Positions 44,765 through 54,533 are shown, numbered from the stretch's first letter. The stretch is DNA of 64,000 bases from CAILUG01 sp038125665 (GCA_038125665.1 JAYPEI010000001.1:248001-312000); one strand, 5' to 3'. Notes: generated by a model not told the origin, from the letters alone. Program-made: numbers and translations.

Positions 44765-47008
44765 ATGGCTCTTATCTACCTCAACCGTGTGATTACATTT
44801 TTTTTTATACAGAAATTAAAGAGCTTGACTCTGTGTGTTGAAAAGGAAAAATTTGGCCTGTTGGCTTTATATCAACCCGTAGTAGCGCTGTACTCGTTCA
44901 CGATTTTACTAGTTTTTTCTATCGATTCGACACAAGCTCAAAACTCTACCGAGCTTCGTATCGAAAGATTAACCAGTCATATGCAGGATTTAGAAAAACA
45001 AACTCAAGCAGTGGAAGACCAAAATCAAATTACCCGAATTCAGAGAGCTTTTGGTTTTTATTTAGACAAAGGATACTTTGGAGAAGCAGCAGATCTATTC
45101 ACAGATAATGGCGAATTTATTTATGGAGTTGATGGTATCTATCGCGGCAAGGAACACATTAGAGATCTACTTACACTTCATGGTGGAGGTCGACTGAATG
45201 CCGGTCCTGGATTACCTTTTGGGCGCCTGAATCTTCGCATGCAGTTACAACCTGTTGTCACTGTGTCTGATGATGGGCTCAATGCACAAGCACGTTGGCA
45301 TGAGTGGTCCTTACTAGGTCAGTACGAAGATCATGCGCAATGGGGTGATGCCCTGATGGAAAACGATTACGTGAAAGAAAATGGTGTATGGAAAATTCAA
45401 ACACTACGCTATTATCGACATTTTGTGGCGCCCTATCAGGGTGGTTGGGCTGCTCTTGCTGAGGCTAATGACAATTGGCAAACGGACATCGCTCGAACTT
45501 TACCCCCGGATGCGCCCAGCCCGCTCCAATACAGGCCCTTTCCGTCTAGATATACCCCTCCTTATCACTATGCAAATAATTTGCTAGCTGTGACTTCCAG
45601 CCCTTCAGTGTCACCGCAGAAGCGACCTAAAGATGAGCTAGGGAAACTGGAAACAGCAGTAGACGAAAAACAATTACAGCTGGATCGTCAGCGTTCTCTT
45701 CGGGCAGTGGAAAATTTACAAAATGTGTATGGCTACTTTATAGATCAAGGTCGTTGGCATGATGCTGCTGCCCTTTTCACATCTGATGGGACTTGGGAGT
45801 TTGGTCAAAGTGGTGTCTATATTGGCCCTGCAAGTATTGAGCGGGGACTCACATTAATGGGACCAGAGGGATTAGAGATAGGTCAACTTAATACCTATCT
45901 CATGCTCCAACCGGTGATTCATGTGAGTGAAGACAACACCAGGGCATGGGGGCGTTTCCGATCTGATGTTATGCTATCTCGCCAGGGAAACGGTCGCTGG
46001 GGGGGCGGTATTTATGAAAATGAATATATCAACGAAGATGGTGTCTGGAAAATTTCAAAACAACACTACTTTGTCACTTTTTGGGGAGACTACGATCTAG
46101 GCTGGACGGGAGACGGGATCATTCCTATGGAATCCACTTCTACCAGTATTCCCCCTGATGCCCCACCCACAGTGGTATACGAGTCTTTCCCAAATACTTA
46201 CATAGTTCCATTTCATTTTGATAATCCTGTCAGTGGACGAAAACACGATGACTTAGAACGAGCAGCAGCCAATCCTGACGATAGTAAAGGTAAGCTTGAC
46301 AAAATTGGCAGGCAATTGAGTTTAACTGAACAAAAGAATCCTATCACTCTGAACCCTGAACACCCTCAACTCCAAGAAAGACTTTTTGCCTTAGGGAGGC
46401 GTATTGAACGCTTAGAGGACTTAAGTGAAGTAGAAATTCTTCAACGTACTTACGGTTACTATGTAGATAAATCTCTTTGGTACTCACTGACCGACCTCTG
46501 GACAGAGAAGGGCACCCTTGAGATTGGTGGTCGTGGTATCTTCACTGGTAAAGAGAGAGTATTTGAGTACATGCGTGTCGGCCTTGGTTCAGTGGGACCT
46601 CGAAGCAATCTGTTGGTTGATCACCAACAATTTCAATCCTTGGTGACTATTTCTGATGATGGGCTCACTGCTGAAGCACGGTCCATAGCTTATGTTATGT
46701 CAAGTGGTGGCTGGGGGCATTGTTACTATGAGAATGACTACGTAAAGGAAGATGGGAAATGGAAGTTCAGTAAACTTCATGGTCCCTTCAATATGTACAG
46801 CGGCTACAAGTTAGGCTGGGAAGACGATGTGATCCTCAACACTTTTCCTGAAAAATTTCCTCCACCACCTGATTTACCTCCTTCTGTGGTTTATTTAGCA
46901 TATCCCAGCTACTATGCAGAACCTTTTCATTACCCGAATCCTGTGACAGGTAAGAATATGCCGCCACCAGACCCTGCAGCTGGCGGAATGGCTTTTGGTC
47001 GTGATTAG
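44765..47008 (+). CDS. Exported protein with three tandem SnoaL/NTF2-like domains
   Basis: 747 residues. Seen: a long N-terminus with a hydrophobic stretch ending DSTQAQN (about residue 60), then three repeats of one unit, each beginning with a coiled-coil-like acidic helix and an NTF2 helix: RIQRAFGFYLDKGYFGEAAD (about 91), NLQNVYGYFIDQGRWHDAAA (about 318) and ILQRTYGYYVDKSLWYSLTD (about 557). Each ends in a Pro-rich tail with a PPDxPxxxxY start and PFHxxNPV(S/T)G end. SnoaL-like domains are cyclases, dehydratases or ligand-binding proteins; here none is assignable. AGGAG lies 7 nt before the ATG. Followed after 49 bp by the PQQ dehydrogenase, in one transcription unit. Confidence 0.85.
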   Translation: MALIYLNRVITFFFIQKLKSLTLCVEKEKFGLLALYQPVVALYSFTILLVFSIDSTQAQNSTELRIERLTSHMQDLEKQTQAVEDQNQITRIQRAFGFYLDKGYFGEAADLFTDNGEFIYGVDGIYRGKEHIRDLLTLHGGGRLNAGPGLPFGRLNLRMQLQPVVTVSDDGLNAQARWHEWSLLGQYEDHAQWGDALMENDYVKENGVWKIQTLRYYRHFVAPYQGGWAALAEANDNWQTDIARTLPPDAPSPLQYRPFPSRYTPPYHYANNLLAVTSSPSVSPQKRPKDELGKLETAVDEKQLQLDRQRSLRAVENLQNVYGYFIDQGRWHDAAALFTSDGTWEFGQSGVYIGPASIERGLTLMGPEGLEIGQLNTYLMLQPVIHVSEDNTRAWGRFRSDVMLSRQGNGRWGGGIYENEYINEDGVWKISKQHYFVTFWGDYDLGWTGDGIIPMESTSTSIPPDAPPTVVYESFPNTYIVPFHFDNPVSGRKHDDLERAAANPDDSKGKLDKIGRQLSLTEQKNPITLNPEHPQLQERLFALGRRIERLEDLSEVEILQRTYGYYVDKSLWYSLTDLWTEKGTLEIGGRGIFTGKERVFEYMRVGLGSVGPRSNLLVDHQQFQSLVTISDDGLTAEARSIAYVMSSGGWGHCYYENDYVKEDGKWKFSKLHGPFNMYSGYKLGWEDDVILNTFPEKFPPPPDLPPSVVYLAYPSYYAEPFHYPNPVTGKNMPPPDPAAGGMAFGRD

Positions 47009-47057
47009 AAAGTGATAATTTATTATTTGAATAAGAAAGATCTATAGGATTACCAAC

Positions 47058-49190
47058 GTGAAGTTAATCACTAGAGCTAACTGCAAAACATTGCCTATTA
47101 AATTAATCGCTGTATTTACCCTTTTAATTTCGTTATTGGCTTGTACAGAGCCGAAACAGGATATAAGCGAGACTCTACCAGCCACTTCAGTTATTGATCT
47201 CGACAGCAGTGATGCTCTTGCGGCATATCCTATGGAAAACTGGTTAACTAACGGTGGATCGTTAAGTAACGAGCGATATTCACCTCTCAAATCAATCACT
47301 CCAGACAACATTGGTAAAGTGAAGGCAGAATGGCGCACTCATCTGGAATCAGGCTTAGGACCCCGTTTTTCTGGACAAGGAGAACCAGTAGTTGCTGATG
47401 GGATTATCTATTTACCTACTGGTGAAAATGATGTTTTTGCTGTCAATTTGGACACGGGGGAGATACTTTGGAAATACACAGCAAACATTGATCCAAGTGG
47501 TGTGACTGTATGTTGTGGCTGGGTTGTACGCGGAGTTGCCGTTGGCGAAGGCAAGGTCTTCGTTGGTATGCTCGATGCCCGGCTCATTGCCCTAGACCAA
47601 CAAACGGGAGCTGTAGTTTGGGAGAAAGAAATAGCTGACCCTGCTGCTGGCTATGGCATCACAGCCGCGCCTCGTTACTATGAAGGCAAAGTTTACATAG
47701 GTGTTACTGGCGGTGAATATCAAGTGCGCGGCTTCATGCAAGCCAGGTCTGCCTATGATGGCGCAGAACTTTGGACATTTCATACAGTACCTGGCCCTGG
47801 TGAGTTTGGTCATGACACTTGGCCAACCGATAACGAGGCCTGGCGTTTCGGAGGCGCCCCCATTTGGCAAACTCCAGCCATAGATCCTGAGCTCAATATG
47901 CTCTATTTCAGTACAGGCAATGCCTCACCTGATCAAAATGGTGCTATTCGAGCGGGCGATAATCTATTCACGGTATCAATCCTAGCGCTTGATCTTGAAA
48001 CAGGAGAATACCGCTGGCACTTTCAGCAAACTCGTCACGATATCTGGGATTATGATAGTTCATCTCCGGTTCTCCTCTTCGACACCAAAATTGATAACAT
48101 TGCAAGAAAAGGTCTCTCCCAAATCAGCAAAAGTGGTTATCTGTTCTTTCTTGATAGAACTACAGGGGAAGCTTTAACTCCCATTGTTGATACTCCTGTT
48201 CCCCAGTTAGCTGAGCAATATACAGCAGCCACCCAACCTATCCCTCAAGGAGACCCGGTAATAAACCATTGTATTGAAGAAGCACCCGAGGGTTGGGCCC
48301 TGACTAACAATGGATGCACCTATACTCCTTTTGGAAGAGAGCCTGCTTTGTACGCCCCATTGTCCGGCTCCAACTGGATGCCAAGCTCCTATTCACCTGA
48401 GTTGGGATATGTATTTGTTTGCGCTTCAGAAAACATAGGCGGAGCTTTCTTGGGAGACTTTGGTACCGAAGACCTTGGTGTACAGACCGGTCAAATGATA
48501 TACGGCGGGGGCTTCAAACTGCCACAGGGAATGTCGCGTACTTCTTATCGTGTAGCCATGCAAGTACAGGACCATCGTATTGCGTGGAAGCATGAGGCTA
48601 CAGAGGGTTGCTCCTCTGGCTCTACCGTCACAGCATCAGGTCTGTTATTTATGGGTTCAGCAGATGGTAAGCTTCGCGCTTACGATGCAAGCACAGGCCA
48701 GGAATTGTGGAGTTTTCAAACTGCTGCAGGCATTCATCCAAGTCCTGTGATTATAAATCATCATGGCAAGCAAAAAATCCTTGTCTACTCTGCAGGCACT
48801 CTTTTCAGTGCAGGTCCCAAAGGAGACAGTTTATGGTTATTAAGCCTCGATGGCACCATAGGTGAAACAGTGCCCAATGAACTATCTGTAAATGTGCCAT
48901 CTATTCTGGTTGAAGAAGAGGAACCCGCACTACCTCAAAGCGCTATTGACATTGCTATTGGTCAAGAAATTTATCAAGAGTTATGTTTTGCCTGTCACGG
49001 CCCAGATGGTCAAGGTGGCCATGCAGAAGGAGGCGCCATGCCAACGGATTCTAGCTTAGAACATATTTTTGTCACTGCCATGAAAGGTGGAGACAAGATG
49101 CCTGGGTTTGCTGGCGCATATACCCCCGAGGAATTAAAGAGCGTCGCAGCTTATGTAGAGGAAAGAGTACTCCCCTTGGCCAGAGACTAA
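47058..49190 (+). CDS. PQQ-dependent alcohol dehydrogenase with a C-terminal cytochrome c domain (quinohemoprotein lipoprotein)
   Basis: 710 residues. Seen: lipobox LISLLACTEP with Cys29, so membrane-anchored in the periplasm; PQQ propeller with the vicinal Cys152-Cys153 (VTVCCGWVVRG) found in methanol/ethanol dehydrogenases, WDYDSSSPVLLF and WMPSSYSPELGYVFV; C-terminal heme site CFACH (643-647) with a possible Met681 ligand in DKMPGF. This is the architecture of soluble type II quinohemoprotein ADHs with a reversed order from the 36214 enzyme. Start GTG with AGGA 9 nt upstream. It heads the alcohol to ketone step proposed for the BVMO and esterase downstream. No pqq biosynthesis genes are in the window. 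Confidence 0.9.
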   Translation: MKLITRANCKTLPIKLIAVFTLLISLLACTEPKQDISETLPATSVIDLDSSDALAAYPMENWLTNGGSLSNERYSPLKSITPDNIGKVKAEWRTHLESGLGPRFSGQGEPVVADGIIYLPTGENDVFAVNLDTGEILWKYTANIDPSGVTVCCGWVVRGVAVGEGKVFVGMLDARLIALDQQTGAVVWEKEIADPAAGYGITAAPRYYEGKVYIGVTGGEYQVRGFMQARSAYDGAELWTFHTVPGPGEFGHDTWPTDNEAWRFGGAPIWQTPAIDPELNMLYFSTGNASPDQNGAIRAGDNLFTVSILALDLETGEYRWHFQQTRHDIWDYDSSSPVLLFDTKIDNIARKGLSQISKSGYLFFLDRTTGEALTPIVDTPVPQLAEQYTAATQPIPQGDPVINHCIEEAPEGWALTNNGCTYTPFGREPALYAPLSGSNWMPSSYSPELGYVFVCASENIGGAFLGDFGTEDLGVQTGQMIYGGGFKLPQGMSRTSYRVAMQVQDHRIAWKHEATEGCSSGSTVTASGLLFMGSADGKLRAYDASTGQELWSFQTAAGIHPSPVIINHHGKQKILVYSAGTLFSAGPKGDSLWLLSLDGTIGETVPNELSVNVPSILVEEEEPALPQSAIDIAIGQEIYQELCFACHGPDGQGGHAEGGAMPTDSSLEHIFVTAMKGGDKMPGFAGAYTPEELKSVAAYVEERVLPLARD

Positions 49191-49496
49191 TCTTTGCCAG
49201 TGAGTCAATGTGTAATAGATTGCACCTCTATCCGAATCCTTACTTATAGAAACCGAAACCTCTTACTGGGGTCGTTGGTTTATGTGTAAGTGGCCTTACG
49301 CTTTCCTTCATGTCTTTGAACAACAACACAGAATTTGCTTGCATTACGCACGTCAAGTTCTTCTCTCTTTTTCTTTTTTGTGTCTTCACTAATTTTGCTG
49401 GTATCTTTAGCCATAGAACTACAAACATCTGACGATGTATGTATTAATTTAATTCATCACAATTCAGTAATAAACTTAACTTTATGAGGTTAAACC
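49191..49496. other. 306-bp gap with a questionable small ORF
   Basis: No strong gene or terminator seen. On the minus strand a Lys-rich frame of 44 codons starts at ATG 49414 and ends at 49280, without RBS, and overlaps a 62-codon frame in another phase. Neither looks convincing. The esterase gene begins right after the gap with GAGGTT. Confidence 0.3.
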
Positions 49497-50438
49497 ATGC
49501 AAGATTTACCACAACACATAAAAAATGACGGGGTCTTGCAGGAACTGTTGGAGATGCTAAGGAACAATGAGCTAAGTTTGGCCTCAGCTCCTGAGATTTC
49601 CAGACCTCAATTTGAAGCAATGTTCTCTGATGTCCCTTATCCTGAAGGCCTGCGTGTGGATTTTGATGAAGTAGGAGGCATTCCAGGACTTTGGTTGCAC
49701 CCTCCTCTTTCCCCAAAAAGCAAGGGGTCTGGAACTATTACAGCTGGCTCAAATGATACAGCTGAAATCCTTTATTTGCATGGTGGAGGTTATGTGATTG
49801 GCTCAGCAAATGCATATTCTAGGATCGCCGCTGGACTAGCCATGACCTCTCAACTCAGTGTCTTCATTCCTGATTACCGATTAGCTCCTGAGCACCCCTA
49901 CCCAGCTGCAACTGATGATGTTTTACAGGCTTACAAGGGCATGCTAGGCCGTGGGAGTAAAATTGTAGTAGCGGGTGACTCTGCTGGGGGTGGTTTGGTC
50001 ATGAGCTTGCTTCTCAGTGCTCGAACTGCACCGCTGCCTCAACCTCACGCTGCGCTGCTTTGGTCGCCATGGCTAGACTTATCTTGCAAATTACCAAGTA
50101 TTACAGAAAACGCTAGGCTAGACCCCACGCTAGACAAATTGTCCCTTCTAACTTGTGCAAAACAATACATCGGCGAATCTGTGCCCAGCGATGAAATACT
50201 CCATCCATTGACTGCAGACTTAGTGGGGCTAGCACCTCTTTTAATTCAGGTTGGATCGATTGAAATTCTTGTCGATGATGCGTTGGTATTAGCGTCCAAT
50301 GCTGCGCGAGCTCATACATACTGCCAGCTAGAAATCTGGCCTGGTATGCCTCATGTCTTTCAGGGCTTTGGTTTTCTGCATCAAGCTGAACTTGCACTAA
50401 AAAATTGTGCATCGTTCATATCAAAACAGTTAGTTTAA
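49497..50438 (+). CDS. HSL-family alpha/beta-hydrolase (esterase)
   Basis: 313 residues, cytoplasmic. Seen: HGGGYVIGS at 95-103 (oxyanion hole), DYRLAPEHPYPAA, nucleophile GDSAGGGL with Ser162, Asp in IEILVDDA and His in MPHVFQGF, a complete hormone-sensitive-lipase-type triad. GAGGTT lies 6 nt before the ATG. It is 16 bp upstream of a Baeyer-Villiger monooxygenase, so ester hydrolysis after the oxygenation step is the likely role. Confidence 0.93.
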   Translation: MQDLPQHIKNDGVLQELLEMLRNNELSLASAPEISRPQFEAMFSDVPYPEGLRVDFDEVGGIPGLWLHPPLSPKSKGSGTITAGSNDTAEILYLHGGGYVIGSANAYSRIAAGLAMTSQLSVFIPDYRLAPEHPYPAATDDVLQAYKGMLGRGSKIVVAGDSAGGGLVMSLLLSARTAPLPQPHAALLWSPWLDLSCKLPSITENARLDPTLDKLSLLTCAKQYIGESVPSDEILHPLTADLVGLAPLLIQVGSIEILVDDALVLASNAARAHTYCQLEIWPGMPHVFQGFGFLHQAELALKNCASFISKQLV

Positions 50439-50454
50439 AAAGCGAGAAGTTATC

Positions 50455-52050
50455 ATGTATCAACTTGATTCTTTAATTGTTGGGGCTGGCTTTGCAGGTC
50501 TACATGCTTTGCAAACTCTGAAAAAGAAAGGCTATACCTCTATTTTATGTGAAGCTGGCAGTGGTATTGGTGGCACATGGTTTTGGAACCAGTACCCAGG
50601 TGCCCGATGTGACGTTGCAAGTTTTGAGTATTCTTATTCTTTTGATACTGAACTTGAACAAGAATGGCGATGGTCAGAGCGTTATGCCAAACAACCTGAG
50701 ATCTTGAACTATCTGGAAGAAATGGCACAAAAACATGAACTGTACCCTCATATTCGATGCAATACTACCGTCACAGCGGCTCATTGGAATGATGGAACCC
50801 AAAGATGGGAAGTAGCAACCTCTCAGGAAAACTACTCTGTACGCTTTCTCATCATGGCAACTGGTTGTTTATCAAAACCCAATGTTATTAACCTTCCAGG
50901 CCGTCAGATATTCAAAGGTGAAATCTTTCATTCATCACGATGGCCAGACAATTTTTCCATCGATGCCAAAAAAGTGGCTGTCATGGGTACAGGCTCCAGT
51001 GGTGTACAAATCATCAGTAATATCGCACCCCATGTTGACCAGTTACATGTACTGCAACGTAGCCCACACTGGATTATGCGAGCTGGTCATCGAATGATTA
51101 GCGATACAGAGGATGCTGAAAAGAAAGCAAATTACCCTGTGCTGCGAGAGCTATTGAACAATTCTTTACTTGGCATGGATGTGACTGGTGGGGGCGGATC
51201 AGCTCTAGATGCCTCACCTGAAGAAAGACGTCGTCGTTACCAAACCAGTTGGGATGAAGGTGGCCCATCATTTCTCATGTGTTTTGACGATCTATTATTT
51301 TCATTGGAAGCTAATGCTACGGCATGTGAATTCTTAGCCGAGAAAATTACTGAAGTCGTTGCTGATCCTAGGACATCAGCTCTTCTCACTCCAGATATTA
51401 GCCGTTTCCCTGTTGGTGCAAGACGCCTTGTCATGGATGACAACTACTACTCACGTTTCAATCTCCCTCATGTGCATTTGCAAGACATGACGAGCCAAAA
51501 AATCGAAAGCATGACTCCATCAGGTCTAAAATTTTCAACAGGTGAGGAAATAGATTTTGATGTTTTAATACTGGCTACAGGGTTTGATGCATTGACTGGT
51601 GCCATGCTTGATATTGATATTTCCGGTCGTCATGGGCTTAGACTGAAAGAGAAATGGAAAACTTCTCCAGATTGTTATATGGGACTTTTCCTTGCAGACT
51701 TTCCCAACTTATTTGCCATCACAGGCCCTGGCTCACCCTCCGTATTTTCAAACGTAGTGATCTCTATTGAACAACATATTGCCATGATAGAATCCATAAT
51801 CTTTTTAATGGAAGAAAAAGGATACTCCAGTTTTAACGCAAGCACTGAAGCCGAGCTAGAATGGGCAGATTCCGTTCGTAATATAGCCGGTCCAACTGTA
51901 TTTACGGCGGTGAAAAGCTCCTGGTACTGGGGTTCAAATATCCCTGGCAAGACACAAGCATTCTTGCCCTATTTAGGAGGTGTAGGCACTTATAGACAAC
52001 TATGTTCAGAATCAGTTACTGCACAATGGCCAGGACTACGGTTTCAATAA
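50455..52050 (+). CDS. Baeyer-Villiger monooxygenase (FAD, NADPH)
   Basis: 531 residues. Seen: FAD motif VGAGFAGLHAL (about 9-19), GIGGTWFWNQYPGARCD (38-53), the BVMO fingerprint FKGEIFHSSRWP at 153-164, and NADPH motif MGTGSSGVQII (177-187). Converts a ketone to an ester or lactone with O2. The neighbouring order PQQ dehydrogenase, esterase, BVMO suggests alcohol to ketone to ester/lactone to acid, as in cyclohexanol-type pathways. The substrate is unknown. Confidence 0.95.
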   Translation: MYQLDSLIVGAGFAGLHALQTLKKKGYTSILCEAGSGIGGTWFWNQYPGARCDVASFEYSYSFDTELEQEWRWSERYAKQPEILNYLEEMAQKHELYPHIRCNTTVTAAHWNDGTQRWEVATSQENYSVRFLIMATGCLSKPNVINLPGRQIFKGEIFHSSRWPDNFSIDAKKVAVMGTGSSGVQIISNIAPHVDQLHVLQRSPHWIMRAGHRMISDTEDAEKKANYPVLRELLNNSLLGMDVTGGGGSALDASPEERRRRYQTSWDEGGPSFLMCFDDLLFSLEANATACEFLAEKITEVVADPRTSALLTPDISRFPVGARRLVMDDNYYSRFNLPHVHLQDMTSQKIESMTPSGLKFSTGEEIDFDVLILATGFDALTGAMLDIDISGRHGLRLKEKWKTSPDCYMGLFLADFPNLFAITGPGSPSVFSNVVISIEQHIAMIESIIFLMEEKGYSSFNASTEAELEWADSVRNIAGPTVFTAVKSSWYWGSNIPGKTQAFLPYLGGVGTYRQLCSESVTAQWPGLRFQ

Positions 52051-52053
52051 CTT

Positions 52054-53025
52054 ATGGATTATCCTGGCGTTTTTATTGGTGGTTTCCGAAGCGGTACAAC
52101 ACTTTTAATTAACTTATTGGGACAAAGCCCATTGCTATGTCCTTGGTATGAAACCAAAGAGTTATGCGAGATCTTGCGTTATCTTCACGTTTTAAAAAAA
52201 AGATCATCTATTGATTTTGAAAATCAATGGTGCTCTCCTCCCACCCCCTCTGGCTTTACCATTGAAGCTGTTTATGAGCGTGTACGTAAAAACATCCTTG
52301 ATAATTATGCTCGTATGGCTGGAAGCAAAGGTCAGGGTAAAGCAAGCTATGAAAGCTATGCTCTGGGCAATGATCTCCTGCTTTATTCTCAGGAGGAGGC
52401 GCTATATATATTTGATGAATTTGCTAAAAACTTAGTTCAACTGGCGAAGCTAGATTGTATTGATGACATTTTCAATCTGAGCGGAAAACTAATAAGTACT
52501 TATGGAAATCTTCAATTAGCAAAGTGGCAAAGATTCAAAACTTCACATCATTCAGCACAGCTATGGGTGAACAAAACTCCAGAAATAACGCGCTTTGGCT
52601 GCGAACTACATGAATGCCTTGGTGAAGTCCGCTGCCTGTATTTGGTCAGAGATGGTCTACAAGTGATCGCCTCAGCTCGACGCCTAGGCTGGGCTTCAGT
52701 TAAACAACTGGCATATTCTTGGCAACATTTGCTACTGGAAACTCGGCAATCAATGCAAAATCAGCCTGGAAATTATTTAGAATTGCATTATGAGGAGCTA
52801 ATAAAGAACCCTAAGGAGACTTTAAGTAAAGCGCTTGAGTTTTGCCGACCAGACCTCGGCAAAACCACTGACGAAGTATTAGCTAAATACCTAAAAAATA
52901 ACGGTGTAAGTAGTTTGGATATTTCGCGAATTCAGCCATCTTTGGCTATGCCCTCAGAAGATATCGACTTATTTATGGAACAAGCTGGCGAGTTATATAC
53001 GGCTCTTGGCTATAATCCTCCTTGA
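52054..53025 (+). CDS. Sulfotransferase-family protein
   Basis: 323 residues, cytoplasmic. Seen: 5'-PAPS-binding loop GGFRSGTTLLINLL near 9-22, a central CLYLVRDGLQVIASARRLGW with the 3'-phosphate-binding Arg and Ser, and a helical tail. Matches Sulfotransfer_3-type bacterial proteins. It starts 3 bp after the BVMO stop, so the two are co-transcribed; sulfation is an unexpected step for a catabolic operon and may act on the substrate or a product. No sulfate-activation genes are in the window. Confidence 0.85.
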   Translation: MDYPGVFIGGFRSGTTLLINLLGQSPLLCPWYETKELCEILRYLHVLKKRSSIDFENQWCSPPTPSGFTIEAVYERVRKNILDNYARMAGSKGQGKASYESYALGNDLLLYSQEEALYIFDEFAKNLVQLAKLDCIDDIFNLSGKLISTYGNLQLAKWQRFKTSHHSAQLWVNKTPEITRFGCELHECLGEVRCLYLVRDGLQVIASARRLGWASVKQLAYSWQHLLLETRQSMQNQPGNYLELHYEELIKNPKETLSKALEFCRPDLGKTTDEVLAKYLKNNGVSSLDISRIQPSLAMPSEDIDLFMEQAGELYTALGYNPP

Positions 53026-53116
53026 ATGTGAAAGCCATGAGGTTAGTGAAAAATGCCATAAAACTATTTATGATGATGGAGTCTATTCATACAACTGCCC
53101 TAATAAGGGATACTTC

Positions 53117-53668
53117 ATGAAGATACTACCAACTCTAATGTTATGTTCTAGCTTGTTTATAGCCACAAATTTGCAAGCGCAGCTAGATCTGATTAGCTCT
53201 ACCTCTCCACTGGTTCCAGCTAAAGACCAACTTTCTCTTCTTAAAAGTGAGGATCCTACTATAGCGCGGAACAAGAAAATGGTCTGGGATTTCTGGCGCA
53301 TCGTTTACGAAGGTGGTCACATGGAACGCGCTTCTGAATTTATGAGTGAACGCTATATTCAGCATAACCCTAATGTTGGCTCTGGACGAGACCTATTTAT
53401 TAAAACCATTGGGGCTGCTCGTCCAGCTCGTCCGATTAAAGAGACTTCAGATTTTCCGATCATCGACATTATTAGTGAAGGAAATATGGTTGTTGTCATG
53501 TGGGCACGTAAAGTCAGGGACAGAGTCAATCCGGATTTTATTTATGACATGACATGGTTTGATGTATTTCGTCTTGACCCAGAGACAGGTCTAATTGATG
53601 AACATTGGGATTCATCTGAGCGATGGGATGAATCCGGCAGACCTCCAGGCGCTGAATTTTTCCCATAG
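53117..53668 (+). CDS. Exported SnoaL/NTF2-like protein
   Basis: 183 residues from ATG 53117. Seen: Sec signal (LMLCSSLFIATNLQA), then a single SnoaL-like domain with NKKMVWDFWRIVYEGGHMERASEF, YIQHNPNVGSGRDLF, VVVMWARKVRDRV and MTWFDVFRLDPETGLIDEHWDSSE, the predicted SnoaL catalytic pocket residues being His and Asp. AAGGG precedes the chosen ATG; a longer frame from 53006 overlaps the sulfotransferase gene and hides the signal. It ends the catabolic block. Confidence 0.88.
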   Translation: MKILPTLMLCSSLFIATNLQAQLDLISSTSPLVPAKDQLSLLKSEDPTIARNKKMVWDFWRIVYEGGHMERASEFMSERYIQHNPNVGSGRDLFIKTIGAARPARPIKETSDFPIIDIISEGNMVVVMWARKVRDRVNPDFIYDMTWFDVFRLDPETGLIDEHWDSSERWDESGRPPGAEFFP

Positions 53669-53908
53669 GCTAATTCTGGGTCTTTTCCTCTAAAATGACT
53701 GGGCAAAACTAGGCTAGCCAATGACAGGTATATCCGGTTAAGACCAAAAAGGCTATCGTTGAATTAGATTCTGTCATCCCTATTATAGATGATCATCAGC
53801 GTACTATTTTTCACCATCAAAGTTTTAATACTTATGATAGGATAAATAATTAACAATTTCTGTTAGGCTAGTAAGAGTGCTACAACTCAATCAAGCAGGA
53901 GTAAAAAA

Positions 53909-54508
53909 ATGGCAAAAATTCTTGTTCTCTACTACAGCATGTATGGCCATATCGAAACTATGGCCAATGCCATTGCTGAGGGCGCGCGAAGCGTAGAAGG
54001 TACCACTGTGGCTGTAAAACGTGTTCCTGATGTTATGCCAGAAGAAGCACTAATTGCTGCTGGCGCCAAAGTAGATCAAAGCGCTCCTATTTGTACTATC
54101 GATGAATTAGCCAACTATGATGCCATTATATTCGGAACTCCAACTCGCTTTGGGAATATGTGTGCACAAATGCGTAACTTTTTAGATCAAACTGGCGGTC
54201 TCTGGTTTCAAGGAAAATTAGTGGGTAAAGTTGGAAGCGTCTTTTGCTCTACAGCCTCTCAACATGGAGGACAAGAAACAACACTTACCTCTTTCCATAC
54301 CTCTCTCTTTCATCATGGTATGGTAGTGGTGGGGACACCTTATATTATTCCAGAGTTACAAGAAGGCAATGAGATTTGCGGCGGGGGTCCTTATGGAGCC
54401 AGTACAATAGCTGGCGATGGGAGCCGGCAACCCTCTGAGAAAGAACTAGCAATAGCTCGTTTTCAGGGTAAGCATGTCGCTGGGATTGCTGGTAAACTAA
54501 GTCTCTAA
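53909..54508 (+). CDS. wrbA: NAD(P)H:quinone oxidoreductase, WrbA type
   Basis: 199 residues, flavodoxin-like FMN enzyme. Seen: VLYYSMYGHIETMANAIAEGA at the start, GTPTRFGNMCAQMRNFLDQ, FCSTASQHGGQETTL and GGPYGASTIAG, the WrbA signature. It reduces quinones by two electrons. AGGAG lies 7 nt before the ATG. Alone on the plus strand after a 240-bp gap in which I see no gene. Confidence 0.96.
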   Translation: MAKILVLYYSMYGHIETMANAIAEGARSVEGTTVAVKRVPDVMPEEALIAAGAKVDQSAPICTIDELANYDAIIFGTPTRFGNMCAQMRNFLDQTGGLWFQGKLVGKVGSVFCSTASQHGGQETTLTSFHTSLFHHGMVVVGTPYIIPELQEGNEICGGGPYGASTIAGDGSRQPSEKELAIARFQGKHVAGIAGKLSL

Positions 54509-54533
54509 CAACAGTTTTTTGCGCGGAGCCAAC

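Noticed and set aside
49240..49428. Two overlapping small minus-strand frames in the 306-bp gap
   Set aside because: No RBS, no recognisable family, and Lys-rich low-complexity sequence.
53006..53116. Longer start of the SnoaL gene overlapping the sulfotransferase
   Set aside because: It hides a clear signal peptide that begins at 53117.
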